A stretch of 64,000 nt of DNA from Escallonia rubra. Its lineage: Eukaryota > Streptophyta > Magnoliopsida > Escalloniales > Escalloniaceae. The position numbers were made by a program, and so were the translations under genes. Positions 13,001-28,000 of the stretch are shown here, one piece after another. The stretch spans positions 1,922,001 through 1,986,000 of the forward strand of contig JAVXUO010003001.1 in assembly GCA_033065855.1 (NCBI GenBank). Reading direction: 5' to 3'. The notes under the pieces are model-generated. The model made no database searches, was not told the DNA's origin, and saw only the letters and a program-made list of their open reading frames with translations. Numbering within the stretch: position 1 is the first letter of the stretch; the number at the start of each line of letters is the position of its first letter.

Positions 13001-16000
13001 GATTCTACTGCTGAAAATCCATTGTTGTAGCATCGTCTATTTCGATGATGTAAACAAGTGTTCATAGCAAATGAGAGAAAGGTGAAAAGAATAGATTGCA
13101 ATGGGACTCACCTGGCTGCTCCTTACACGCATCACTGCTTCAAGACCTTGGGGCCTAATGACATTCCACCGAAGATCATTGTAAAGCTTGGCAGGATCAG
13201 AAAGAGCAGAGAAGGGATAATAGTAATACACCTGGACATATATGATTCAAACCTCAAGAAATCAGTATCCGAAGAGAACATGAGAACTCAAACATGCACA
13301 AGCAGCAAGAAGAAATAGTAATTTGCGCAAGTTGGACAAACGATTTTGCACGTCTTTGTGTTACCAAGTCTCCACTTACTGGGTAAATTAGTCAGTTGCA
13401 GTAATTAAAGAAAGAGCTTACGTTATTCTACCAAAAATCAGGAGCCAGTAAGTCGTTGTGGAAAAGAAAACTCCCAGCTAAGGAATAAGCGAAGCAAGCA
13501 GATCAGTAAGGGGTTGTACGCTTATGAGATTTTTTTCTGTATTCTGTATTCTGTTTTTGGTTTTCAGAATTTAATATTCAGTTCTAAAATCGTATCGTGT
13601 ACGTTTACTTTTTTCCGTATCTATTTTTTCAGTTTTTTTTGTACGTTTATCATTTTTATTTTTGTTTTTACCAACTTTTTTCTGAACCAATCTGTTAACG
13701 GAGTCCACTACTTCCATTTCTAGGAAGACCCAAGGAAATGGGTGGTCTAGTTTGGTGAGTGTTTGTTGAAACAGAGTGGTAGATATGAGGGAGAGGAGGT
13801 GGTCCTCGGATTTGTGGGGGAGGCTGTGGAGGATGAGAAAGGTTGCGGCGGCGCTAGGGTTTTGGGTCGTGGTCTGGAGGTGGGTGGTGATGAATTTGGG
13901 GCTTCTGATGAGCAAACGCCACAGCTTGGAGACAGATCTGAAGCGCAGGAGGCGGGTGGATAGTTCATCCAGATCCAGTCCTTTCATTCTCACGAGTTGG
14001 TGATAAATTCGTTTTCCTCTTCCATTTTTTCCGGCCGGAGGCGGTCGCTTCGTTTTCCTCTTCCATTTTTTCCGGCCGGCGGCGGCTGCTTCGTTTTCCT
14101 CTTCCATTTCTTCCGGTCGACACCAACGGCGACTTTGTCGTGTTTAGAATGGATCTTTGGCAGCCAGCGGTGGTTTTTTTTTTTCCGGATTAGGTTCTCC
14201 TTCGACGCCTTCAGATCCGGGATTGGCTTCTTGAGAATGAAGGCAGAGGGGTTTTCATAGATATATGGAGGAGAGAGCAGAGAAAGGGCTGGATTCTGCC
14301 AGAGAATACAATTGAAGTAAAAAGGTGAAAACAGCTTTCGGTTGTTTTCACCTTTTTTGACACTGTTACGAAATTTCATCCAAAACAGAACCCAAAAAAC
14401 GTAAACATACACGAAAAAATGTAATTTTTTTATCATCATTACAAAAATGAATACCGAAAAGCATAAGCGTACGCACCCTAAGAAGTTGACATTAAGTTTT
14501 AAAGCTAAACTCCATAAGAAAATATAAGGTTCCTTTTTATTCATTTGGGCCCTGTTTGTTTCACGGAAAACGTTTCCGGAATATGCTTTCCTAAAAAAAG
14601 CAGTTCCTCAAAAATATTTTCAGGAATTTCATTTTCCGCTGTTTGGGTGTTGCACAGGAAACGATAAAACTACCTATACCAAAAAAATATATGCTTTCCG
14701 CTATAAGGGTGTTGATTTGTCTGTGTGTGTGGGTGCGAGGTGTGGTTGTGTGGGGTGTCGGCGGGCAGTGTGGTTGTGTGGGGGTATGGAGGGGTGGGTG
14801 TGTGTGGGTGGGTGGGTGTGGGTCGTGGTTTGGGTTGGGGGGGGGGGGGGGGGGGTTAGGTGGGTGGGCGCACGCATGTATGGGTAGGTGATGTGGGGGT
14901 GTCATGTGGGGTGTGTGGGTGGAAGCGCGCGCATGTGTGGGTGAAAGCGCGCGTGTGTGGGGATGGAGGTGGGGAGGTGTGTGTTCAACGGTCCCGAAAA
15001 CAACTTACTGAGTTTTAATCGGTAAAAGATTTTCCGACATTTTGTTCTTCAAAATAAGTGTGATCAGATATCATTTTCCGTGAGAAAATCTTTTGCACGC
15101 ACCAAACACCGGAAAATGATTTCCGTGAAACATACAATATATAGCGTGTTAACATAAGGAATTATAGCAATATATGAATAAAACAGCAGGACATGATAAA
15201 ACTATCATGCAGTTTGAGTTTAGTGCAGTGATACGTGTAGCACTTGGAGAAACTAAAATAGAGTAATCGTACTTGACAGAAAAAAGCAAATAGTTGACTG
15301 TTGCTAATTCGTTAAGCTGCTTTGTAGCAGCTTTTCGGCAGTGCATCATATTCATAGCCTGATCCAGCTGGCGGCTCCTTTGAAAGTATAGATAATTTAA
15401 TACTATAAAATAGAGACACAATAGAAAAATTCTCAAACCAAACAACAATGCTGTCCAACAACAAAGATTAGGACAGAGGCAACGAAACTATAATTCACTA
15501 CCAAAAGGACTAACACAATGCTATAGAAATCATATGAGTCGTTCAAAAATACCTGCCCTCCAGTAGTCCTTGGGATGACGGAGATGGACGCGATGTCTAC
15601 GTAAGTTTGAGTAGTAATAAATACATCAACACAGACCTATATATGAAAACAAAAGAAAATCAACACTAGAAACTTATGATTCCACCAAGAGCCAACAGTT
15701 ATGTGATTTTTAAGCAGGTAAAGACTAAATAGTTGAACTTCACCTGGTACTCGGCAAACTCAATAGCCATTGTCTTGAGATTTTTGTCTGCCGGTTGGAG
15801 TAACTTATGTGCCTCCTGTACATAACCTCGTATAAGGAAACCACAACAACAGAAACTCGCCACGACAATAATTTGGAAGTGACAAAATTGATGAACTTTA
15901 TAACTGGGAGATATTAGAAAATCAGAAGTGCAACAAGAAATCGCATGCCCCATAAAAGAGGTCATATGTAAAACATGCTAAGTTACAGAGAAACAATTAG

Positions 16001-19000
16001 CAATTCCAGAAAATAGCAATAGATGCCAGTTCATAGTCCCTGGGCTTTGAATACATCCAGGATGCCTGAAGAGGTGGCTGGAATGACCGAAGCATAATCT
16101 GCTTGTTTTAGCAAATCTGCTTTTAGCACTGGATAACTGTCCCCATTTAATTAAAAAGGGACCAAGCTGTATTTGCTAAGTTTGTGACACAAATAATATT
16201 AAAAGCAGGTCCCACATGTTCAACGGAGCAACTCCACCACAAGTTATCGTCTAGTTTTCATCATGTAGAAATCAAAATCAGGACCTATTGTCATACAGTT
16301 CATCATCGATAGTCAAGAGCAATTTGTGTGCACTAGTAAACTCCAATGCATAAACACACAGCAAGAGAACATATAGATGTTATATACTATACCTTCTCCG
16401 CAGCAGAGACATTAGCCCTTCCTTCAGCTTCTCTGGCAGAAAGAGCACAAATGCCAATTGATGGCAACACTGTGGGCAACATAAAAATTTGTCAGAACAC
16501 GAAACCCATTAAGAAAACCAAGAAATGGCAATACACGGCAGATGAAAGGAGGAGCAGAAAGTAAGCAAATTTATTTCAAAGATAACAGAAATTTAATGCA
16601 GACCACTATGCAAATCCATTCACTCAAAAAGTCCGCATAAAAATGTGTATAGACACAGCAGCTTCAATTCGACATGGTGACCTTTCTTTCTTACTTTGTA
16701 AAATTTCTAGGGAAAAAAAAAACTATTTTTCTAAAACATCCCCAAGTTTAGCTATATGTCAGATTTAGAATAAAAATTCTTCAGTCACAAGGACAGGGTT
16801 GACCTGTGTGGACACCCTTACTCTGAATCGCAATAATACGAGGTATAAAATCCATAAAAAGAGCATATTGCTTATAACAAAAGCATCCATATAATTGAAC
16901 AGGTAGTCTGTGGCTCAATATGTGTTTATCGTGTGTGCGCACGCGCGCGTGCAATATAAAGACAACTGCTTCTGCGGCCATGACCCTTTCATCTGATGTT
17001 GAAAGATCGCGGCATTATAGACCCCATGCCATGCTAACACTGGGTCCGAGGATCATAAGAGTAGAACAAACAAGGGTTGAGCCAGGCTGCAGCTTTCCAA
17101 CACAAAATGCTTACTCAACATTTTCCATATAGGTACTTTAAAACTCAACTTCAAATGAAAAGTTTTACCATCTCTGTGCTACACCCTGTTTAGATCGCAA
17201 CTTAGTTCAAGCAATGAAGCCTTGGTCCAAATAAGTTGGCCAGAAGAGGAATTATTCTCCTCTACCTTCACATATCCAACTCAGATTATGTGTTTATCTA
17301 GCAATCAAGTCCTTCAATAACTCTACCTTGGTAACAAGATCAAACTATCAAATATACAAGGAGTTCTCCTCTTATTTTTCTAGCATGGGTCCTACTCAAG
17401 TCTTATAAAACTCATTTAAAACTTTGGTATCATTTGCTCCATCAGGAGTATCTATCTAACATTACCAAAGGCTTTACTTCCCATAAACCTGAAGAGATCT
17501 TACTTTAGGTTTTATATTTGTAGTTTACTCCACTTTCATTTCCCAGTGCCCTGACCCTCTCAGACATAATTTTGAACTCCCATTTGCAGCACTAAAGAAA
17601 AAAAGAGCAAGTTGATCTCTCATTATGCACCATCGACCCGATGCCTATTGAGTCTGGACGATCAAGGACTTTGAGTTGATGTCAATCGCCAACTCCGTCA
17701 ACTACATATATTCATCTTTTCTATATGTTTAAATAAAGCCATCTAGTTCAATCCACGCTTACTAATAGCACTAGATGCAATAGAAATCTGGTTGCATGCA
17801 AAGACAAAAAATTACGGATAAATACACAAAAGATGCGAACATAAAAAAAGGAAATAAATACTATAATTTCTACTTATACAAAATTAAAGAAATTTAAAGT
17901 TCATAAGCTTACCTGACTGGAACACAAGCAGTTTGCCTCCAGAACTCTTCATTGCCAAGAAAGCAGCCTGGAAAAAATGAAGACTTAAGCTAGATGTGCA
18001 CATATATATTCTGAGTGGCTTGATAAAGCTCAGGCATTATGTATATGTCAATTTGCATTTACTTTGGACACGGCTAGAAAAACAATGCTCTGTGTCATGA
18101 TTGTTTAGTCGAGTGGCATTTAAAAGGGAGACCGTGTAAAGGCTCCTTCCATTGCGGGGTCTGAAGAGGTTTGATGTATGCAGCCTTACCCCACTAAGGT
18201 TGGAGGCTGTTACTGAGTTTCAAACCAGTTTCAGGTCACAGTGGAGATTCTTCTAAAATACTGTAGCATTTCATGAAACTCTAGTAACCAAAGAAGCTCT
18301 AATCTACCGATGAAATTCTAAATTCATCAGCCTCCTCATTAACGTTCTAGGCCCAGCTTCTTCTATAACTTGCTAAATACCTTTGTTAACCAAAGGAGGT
18401 GAAAGATGTATTTGCCGCCAAAAGCTTGAAATTATTACTCACGAAGATGTATGAAGTGTTGGAACAATTATAAAGACAGGCTTTTGGTTCCAAAAGGGAA
18501 ATAAAATCAACACCGGCAATGAATCATACGTTGCGAAAGATAATAATTATTATCAGATCAATTATAAACACTACCATGCACATCATCGCATACCTTAATT
18601 GCTGCACCAAAGGCTGAATCGGCAGTTCTACTATTCTGAAACATGGTTGGGATATTTTCCAGCAATAGCTCTAAATGTTGACGACACTGAAACCTCAAAC
18701 AGAAAACCAATCACTTCATATCCTTTGAAACAAGAAGACCACCCAGGTATCAACCCCAACCCAAACGCAAAACTTGAAAGAAAAAAAAAAAACTTGCAGG
18801 TCAAAATTTGGCCACACTAACCTCAGAAAGTTGAACGATAATATCAGTTTGCAACGGAGTGTAAACATCTTGCACATCAGGAACTATGAGCATCAATGGC
18901 TGCAAAAATAGATTGAGCGTCAGAATTGCGCATCTACTGCAACTTCAGCAACTTCGTCCCCCATCAACAACAATGTGTACATTTTGTTTCATTGGGTAAG

Positions 19001-22000
19001 CATGACAACTTACATCACTAAACAGAACATACAAGAACTGAGTTTTCAAACAGTAAACATTAACTAAAGCAGGTCTAAAAGACACAATGCTTTACTAAAT
19101 GATTTCAAACCAAATATCTCAATACACATGCAGATTAAGATGAAGAACGAGGAAGCATCTACCATCTATTAGAATTAAAAACAATCATGAACTGAAAATT
19201 TGGAAAAAAGTTTCTGCAACTGTACCAACCTGCTGTAATGCGCGTTTCAGATTGTAAAAATGGATAGTTGAGTCAAATGTAGCAACCCCTACCATAGTCC
19301 TGGGACCCTCCTGAAACAATAAAATGTTAATGTACTAGTGATAGAAACAGCATAGTTTTTCAAGTAAATAGTGAGTAGCTCAATCAGGGAAAAGAAATAA
19401 AAAGAGGGTGAGCCTTGGCACCACGACAAAGGTTGCTTTATTTTGACCTAAAGGTCACGGGTTCGAAATACGGAACCAAACCTCCCCAGACTCCGCAATG
19501 GCTGGAGCCTTGTACACTGAGGCTGCCCTCAATCAGAAAAAAATACATATTTCTCAGTGCAAAGAAATGGTAGAAAATAGCATCAGAAACTGCTGCCTGC
19601 TTATTTTAGCGAAAAGTTGGAATCAAATGAATCTAGGAATGTGCTGATTTAAATGTTAATGCTAGAATACAAAGCAAAGTACAGTAAAGTGTGTGCTCTC
19701 ACTAAACAAATTAACACCACCCGGAAGAAATGTAACAAAAACTTGTTTGGTCAACATCAAGATGGATCAAATACAGGTACCTATAACCAAAGCTTTGCTC
19801 AAGTACAGTAGACCTCAATTTGTGTCGGACACTCGGAAATCTTTGCTCCAGTGTTCGAACATAGTCCTGTATGGTGCATTTGGAAAGAAAGAACTGTATG
19901 TTTGAAGGCTTGTCTTCGTCTGTAATAGATGTTAAAAAAATCTTAAGTTCTTTGTGATCTTGGTCTAGAGACCCGGGAGTGGTTTCCTTAAGCTCCTTGC
20001 TTAGTTCATTGATGATTTTGGTAATTTCTTGTAAGTTTGCCGGCTTTCCTGGTGTTTATCTTTTCTACATCCTTTGTATATGGGTTCGCCCTAAGAAACA
20101 AAGATATGCAAAACCAAAGCAGGGTAAGCCTCGACAACAGGAATTCCTACGCCGTTTGAGACAACATATCTAACCACCTTTTGCAGAACCTGAACAAGCC
20201 AACGGAAGGCGCTTAGGCTACAGGAAGACCGTCACAAGACGAACTCTTTACCCTCTGGATCAATTGAATCATTCACTAGAAGTTTTCTCCCTCAAATGAG
20301 ATGCCAATCTAGTTACACATAGTTCAGTAAACTAATTAAGAGACAAGTGCTTTCCATAATATCTACATTAAATACCAAAACAGGATGCTTGTATCTTTCA
20401 GTGGAGATTACTTGGCGAAAAACTTAGTGTGCCAGAAATAGAATTTTTGTAGTGCGGCACAGGACTTCCCATTTCCTTTCTTATTTAATACTTAAGTTGG
20501 AAAGGTCAACTATTGACATTATCCTGTAAAGCTGTGAAAAAAATTAAAACTTGATTATGGAGACCATTACTTATGAAGAAACCAAAAATTTGACCCGCAT
20601 GCAATATCAGAAGTAAGGAATTAACTTACAGGAAGATCAGCAATAACTTGGTTGATTGCACTGCAAGCAGCTGCAGTTGCACCGGTCTGTATGGCATTCA
20701 TGGATACATCTATGAGGAAGAAAAACACAGCAGGCATTGGATCACGCACCTGGAACAAAGATAGTGCTAAAATCACTTATCAAGTATCAAGTGCAACAAC
20801 AAAAGAACCGAGTTTCTAAGAACAACGGGGTGATACCTTTTCACTTAATCCCCCCAGAACAAGGAATATAGATACTTGTACATTCTCTTTCTTTCTTTTT
20901 AAATATTTTTTTTTGGGGGGTGGGGGGGGGGGTGGGTGGGTGGGAATGGGCTGTGGTGTGAGTGGGGGAAAGTGAAAAGGATGCTACCCTGCTGTTAACT
21001 ATAAAAAGGGTGCCACCCAAGTACAATGATGTGCACAAAGTAACTAGACTACACAAAAGTCCGAAAAGCACTTCAGAATACCATCTCTGGACTGACACAA
21101 AAAAATTAAAAAAACCTAGCTACAACTGTGATGTCAGAGAAGTTCATCTTTTCCTTGCACACCTCTCATAACACTAAAATCTGAACCTTAACTGTCTGAT
21201 ACCACGTTCAATTTATTAATGAAAGGTTTATACAATACCCTAAGAGCATGGGGACTAGTTGAATCAATGGGTCTGCCAATACCCTCACATACCACTCGAT
21301 AACTACCTCCTTGACCTCTATAAAATATTCTACACTATTTCCCAAGCAATCTGGAAATCATAAACCATTCTTTGCTAACTTTCTCGCTATTTGAAGCTTG
21401 TGTACACACCCCACGGCATTTCTCTGGGATGACCTATGACTCGATTTATATTAAGGAAATTGTTTCTCCAACTCCTACTGCCTGATCAAATAGGGTGCCC
21501 AACGCATAAGTGAAGAATATTACAGTGGTAAACTGGTAATAATGAAGTATGCCAGTACACGCGCAGCAGATCAAATACTGACCAAGTATTCTTTAGTAGC
21601 AACAAATTCAACTGTTCCTCTACATAGCTCAGGCCTTTCATCAGCATCTCTACGCCTCCCATCTGGAGCTAAATTGCAGTGATAGTCACGAGGAGTCTCA
21701 TCCGTAAATCCTGCAAAGGAATGGCAGGCATTGCAAAGTCACAACTATAATAACTCCGGAACATATATTGGAGAACAATGTTCCGCTTCCAAAGCCGGTC
21801 ATCTTTGAAATCTGATGAGATTTAATTGAGAAGTATCCAATCATAGCCATTCTGTCTTGGATAGGTAAGGCATTGTGAGACCCACCCACTTAATTAGATC
21901 ATCAATCTCAGATATTGACTGAGAAAACTAAATGAAAATCAGAACAGAAAGAAAGAGTATTAAAAGAACTAATTGTACAATTGATGTCAATTGCTAGCCA

Positions 22001-25000
22001 ATAGCTAGGACACCATTAAACGGAATTATCTCCTCCCTCGGTCTACGAGCATATGGCATTGCAAGATCTACAAACTTCTAGAGTGAACACCTTAAAATAC
22101 TATGTAGTGCTCGGCAAAATTAATTTCCGTTTCTATTTTTCAAAGCAAAAGAAGGAAACGAAAAAAAACAAGCAGCTTTTAATTGCATGTTCCATTGTTT
22201 TTTCTTAGGGGCAACTGTTTGTCATTTTAGGCCAAGAAACTAGAATCGGAATCTAAATAAGGTGTTTTCCTTTAATCTGTCCGGCGTTTCCAACTTTGGT
22301 CTAATGAGGTCCACACCCCGAATCTCACTAGAGAAAACAATCCCTGAAAGAAAGAAAGAAAAAAAAAACACCGAACTCTTAATCCTCCAACCAGGTTCGC
22401 AACCAGAACTTCCAAGCTACTGATTCTGATAACTTCCCATTGACAGGATCAGACGATCCCATCTCTCTTCCAAGGACACCTATCAAGGTATATCCACCAA
22501 TTAACTATCAGCCTCCGTCATCTATGGCCAAAGAACCCAATTACTGTGGGCCACCATCAGTTCCATCCTCACCACTTTGTTTTTGCTCCTAAAGTTTGTG
22601 GATTGCTGACGGCAGTGCCAGAGGAGAAACCAGCCACCAGGAACCCAAATAAGCCACTACAGAAAGAAGACAATCGGGCGTATAGGCACCTGGAGGTCAA
22701 TGCAATGGCCATAGAGGTCTTGGGTAGTTGGTCAAGTAGGTGAGAAGTGGTTATGTTGCTGGGCAATGGTGGAGACTGGGTAGATCAGCCAAGAGGTGAA
22801 GATGGTGAAGAAGATTAGGACAAAAAGAAAAGATGAAAGTAAGGAAAGAGAGAACAGATATTAGAAAAGCATATATTATCCCCATGGACAAAAAGAAAAG
22901 ATGAAACCAAAGGGGATAAAATAAAAGAAAGAAACTGAATGTGTCGAACAAAAAGAATTCTGTTTTATCAAAAAAAAAGCCTGATAATTCACTTGTTTTT
23001 AGAAGAAAGACAAATGTTACTAAGTGTACCCGTAATCTACCTAAGATACAACTAAACAGTTGATCATGCTCTGAAATCCATTAGCTTTCACATATCTAAA
23101 ATAGTAGAAGAACCAAAGAAACTTGTAGTGAGATGCTAAAACTGAAGTCTAACAAACAAGAGTTGGGCAAAACAAAACTGTACTGAACAACGAGTACTAG
23201 GTGCAGAAAGGAAAAATAATTACTCACCACACAAGTTACAGATGAAACGTCTTCCCTGATCAATAAACTTCATGAAAGGATTTATGTAGCCTTTGCAACG
23301 AGAGCAGCGGACTGGACCACTTTCCCCAAAATCCACTACCTATAAAGCAAGGTAACACAAGTCGTGTAAGATGTAGATTAATTAATACATTACTTTTTCA
23401 TAAGCTGCTAATAGATTTAAGATCTCATTATGCATTAACATCCCCATCTTTAACTTCCTGTTTGAAGGAAAAAACTAAACGATGTATGCAATTAGTAACA
23501 TTTAGAGAAGAAAAAGATTTGTGCAATACTTGAATGGGCTCCTCAGATGGATGAGGAAGAGCCAAGGGTTGGACCAGTAAAGCTAACTGCATCCCCGATG
23601 TATTCAAAAGATCGGACGTGCAAGGAATCTGTGGAGATAACATAAGAATTCAATATTAAGATCCCTATAAATTGCCATAAGGTAGGAAATCTATAGTTTG
23701 TAAGAGCACTACAAATTGATGTAAGAGGGATGGAGGAGTGGTTCAAAAGCAAAGTTGACAATAGTGTAAGCTTCTTATACATGATCATGACCTGACCTGA
23801 TTAATAGTACACCGCAAATAACGCGGACTGCAGTTCCCAGTGTCACTGACAACATACTCGCTTGTAGCAGGCTCCAAGAAGCAAGAAAAAAAGTTAATCA
23901 GAAGAACAGACAATTAACAAAAAAGAATACTGCAAAAGTAGAGAAGAGCACTTTATGGCATGCATCAGCAATTCAGCATTAACTGCATCAACTCACAGCT
24001 CATGCACCAGTGTATATCACGTTGCATCACAAATGTACCAAGTTAAAATCAAAGTGAAGAAACTGAAAACAACAAAAACATTTCTACTTTTCCTAGGATA
24101 AGTAACAAAAACATTGCAATCAAACAAGTAAAGTTATGTGGTGGTTGTTAGAGAAGAGAAGAGGAGTGTCTACCAAGTCTGAATGACACGTCTAATAGAG
24201 CAGTAACTCGTGTAACAACCATTGAATTTATGATCAACCTTCACCAATAATAAGCAGTAACCCTCAACTGTTATTTCAAAACTCACCAATACTCAGGTTG
24301 CAATTCACGATTATGTTATTTTTAGATAATAAAATGTTAATTGATGAGAGCAAAAGCTATATTAGACATGTCGAGAAGTACTTCAATAGTATTTCGGGTG
24401 CAAATTAAGTAATAATATATGAGCTGGTTTAAGAGTAAGAGGTAGCTAAGATATCTTTTGGTACATCGCATCAAAATTGAGTAAAGAGAGATCCAAGAAG
24501 ATGTTGTCATAGGAGACGAGCTGGTTGGGTGAAGTGGAGGTGTGCTCCCATGAGCGTTGGGCAATTGCTAGTTTTCTCAAGCTGTCAGTGAGGCCAGCAT
24601 GCTGTATGGGTCAGAATGTTGGACAACTAGAAACAACATACCAGATGAGTGTAACTGAAATTGGAATGCTGGGTGAACGAGGGTATTAGTTAAAAAAAAT
24701 GGAAGTGGCAGATTCCCCAATAAGGAAAATAACTTGTGTCAAGTTGCTGGGGTTAGACAAGATAGGGGTAAACTTTAAATAATTTGTGGAGTAGTGAGAA
24801 AGGACATTGGATAAGGTCAAGGGGATAAAATGATTCATGTAGCCAGACCCAATTAGTTTACATATAAGGCATAGTAAAGTATAAAGGTCCGATTTACTTT
24901 ATTTGAAACAAATAAGAGAGTGGCTAGCATTTACTTTATTGATTCCTCTTTCAGGAAAATAATGTCAGATAATTACCGGAGGGGGATTAGCCTGATTACT

Positions 25001-28000
25001 CTGACGAGTTTCGTGCAGAATCACTGAGGAATTTGGAATAGGGCGCGGAATTTGATTGGGATCAATCCTTGATGGACCAGCCATTGCAGCCATAGATTGA
25101 TCAGGAAGTGGAGGTTGCGGTGGCATTCCATACATCCTTGGGGTTTGAGCAGAACCAGGAATTGATGGAGGCGGAACCATCTGAACAAACACTGAAATTT
25201 AGATCCCAAATCAAGGTGAAAGTAAAACATAAATGCATTATTTCCCTTATTAATATATTTTCTTGTTCACTTAGATAAACGGTATTTTGTATGAGTAATC
25301 ACCGATAAAAACTATCAACCGAAATCTTGGCATGTCTACATGGTCCATGTTCACATAAAAAGCTTCATATCTAAGGACATGGAAAATTATTTGATACTGA
25401 AATAGAAGGATGTCATGAAATAGGTAACAGATGCTTGAGTGTTGTCCATGCTAACCTGTCTAAAATACTAAATAACCAAAATGGAAACAAACACATCAAT
25501 AAAGACCAAATTCATTTCATAATTCAGATAGTAATTGCGTATACATCACAGGAGAATAAGATTGCATGTACACAGACGAGTACTTTCTCCTTTTACATGT
25601 GTCAGAACAGAACTGAAGATGATGACATGGCAAAAACATCTCAAAATCACCATCAAATAGGTGTAGTGCAAGCTGAATAAGAAAACAAATGCATCTTGTT
25701 GAATTTGAAGCTTCACAATTAGGATGTGAATCAACACAATGGTCACTATCCATCATACAAGAAGATGATGATAGCAAAACTCTGAGCACGATTGACATCG
25801 AAAAAGACCTATCTACATTCATGTAGTTCCATGTTATTCAGCTAGCCGATATGGTTTCAAACTGTGGGTAAAAGGAACCTAAATATCTTCAGTAGTACCA
25901 CTTCATATTGCTAAGCAATTTTCATCTGATTTTCATATTATCTTCTCCTTCTACACTTTGCTTCAAAGCTTGCTCACTACTTACTTTTCTATCAGCTCAT
26001 GCGTCTTTCATTATTTCATTACTTAGCAACTATGTCATTCATATCAAAAAGAAATCATGAAATAGCACGTCATCTCATTTACATCTTATCTTGTTTGTTC
26101 AATTCCTTAAATTGACCAGCTCTGTTACCGCATTGTATCATGTAAGAATTGATTGAGATATAATCATCTCCTAGTTTGGTCCGTAATGATCGAGGGTGCA
26201 GCAAGAAATCAACTACAGCCAAACACCATATGGAAAATTTTACAGATCTTATGTTGGGACGTAGCAGTGTGATAGACAGTGTACCCTATACTGATTCAGA
26301 AAGAGGAAGTAAAATCAAGGGCTAGAACTACCAGCACCATTCTATGGGAGGTTAAGAGTGACTCCAGTTTCTTTCCAAAAGGAAAAAGCAATCTTTGTAA
26401 CCAAAACGTTCATTTCAAATTAAAGATAACATCATCCAACAGTAAATACAACTGAAAGAGTTGCAAGAGTGTCCATTAAGATATAAAAATGTCTCCAAAC
26501 AACTGAACCCGTACTAATTAGATATGAAGTCAGTCTGTAGTTTTTGAGCTCTAACTACCAAATATAATAGTACAGAATATCCTCTCTCAGTATGTTAGCA
26601 TAAATAGGCAATGTAGAAACCAAGAAAGCTGCGGTATTTTGAAAAGTAGTAACTAAAATATGAATCTTTGTTTACATTCATTGCACCATTGTGTATAGGT
26701 ATTGCTAATATCGGAGACGCGCACAAATACACCACCCAGTATGGAAGTAGAGAAGGGATCCTTCTCCAGAAAAAGAAAACAACAAAGAAGGAACGAAAAA
26801 AGTGGATCAGCGGTCTAAAGACACAGACCGAATACATCCCAAAACCAAACAGATTGGAAATGGAACACTGCAACACAAAGCCTAAAAAATCCTATCACCT
26901 TAGTTGTTATTTTCTCTAATCAAAAATAGATAACTATTCTTTCTTAAGCCCAAACCTAAACATGAGCCACCCTAATACCCGAACAAGAACCATGCAACCA
27001 TGGTTATTCTATTTACAAGTTGGACCAGCAGCACAGCCACTGTATTTTAAAAACACAAATATATAAACAACCTGGCACCCATCTCTTCGTTAAGTATACA
27101 GAGCACCGCTTATGATCCCACTGGTGCTTAGAACACTGTAAAATAATTGGAATATGTAAGCAACAACCAGGACTCAGTTCCCACTTAAAAGATCCTGATT
27201 CTCCAAATGCATAGGAACAAGAACCGTATATCTCTTTTCAACGTCTATTAGCAGGCGAAAGTACCTGCACAAAGATCTCGCTATGCATACTCACCTCCTA
27301 AGGCATACCAAATACCAAGGTCATGGATAGTTATTATTAAGCATGACAAACGTCCATAATCAAACATTTTTTAACATAACAGGCAATAAAAAGATATGCT
27401 CACATCTCTAGCATCTACCAGCATAGTTAGCTTACTCTTCTACGTCCAATACATGCCTCTTAAAGTATGGAGGTGTTTTATCTGTATCTGATGTATGCTT
27501 GAGAAAATATAAGAACCTTGTTTCTATATTGGCTATCTAGAAAATCAGGTGATCAATACTATGACATCTTTAAACTCACTCCAAGGGAATAAAAAAAAAA
27601 ACACAAAGTCCTTTACAACAAATTAGTAGCAGATACAATTTTAACACGGCCACAACATAAATGCAGTACTCACATGCCATTTAGCATTTAGCTTACTGCA
27701 AGATGATTATAAGATTTAAATCGCTCCAACACTCACCTGCTGCGGTGGCCACGTCTGAGGCCCGTATGGAGAACCTGATGGTGGCGGTACTCCTTGAGGT
27801 GGCCCTGAAAATGGTGAGGAACCTGATGGAGGCGGTGGAATGCCTTGAGGTGGTGCCGCTGAAAATGGCGGGGCAGGTTGTGGAGGGCCTGAAAATGGTG
27901 AAAAACCTGAAGGAGGCGGTGGAATGCCTTGCGGTGGTGCTGAAAATGGTGAGGCAGGCTGTGGAGGACCTGAAAATGGTGAGGAACTTGGTGGCGCTGA

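Noticed and set aside
13571-14107. Complete F-box gene on the minus strand
   Set aside because: Only part of the F-box domain is present, fused to a Lys/Pro minisatellite within a transposable element. It has no LP..L F-box start and no C-terminal domain.
14591-14905. His/Pro/Thr-rich ORF on the minus strand
   Set aside because: It is only the G/T microsatellite core of the TIR element read in reverse.
19404-19536. Possible tRNA gene because of a good B box (GGTTCGAA)
   Set aside because: No cloverleaf or anticodon arm can be drawn, and the downstream sequence fits an Au-like SINE.
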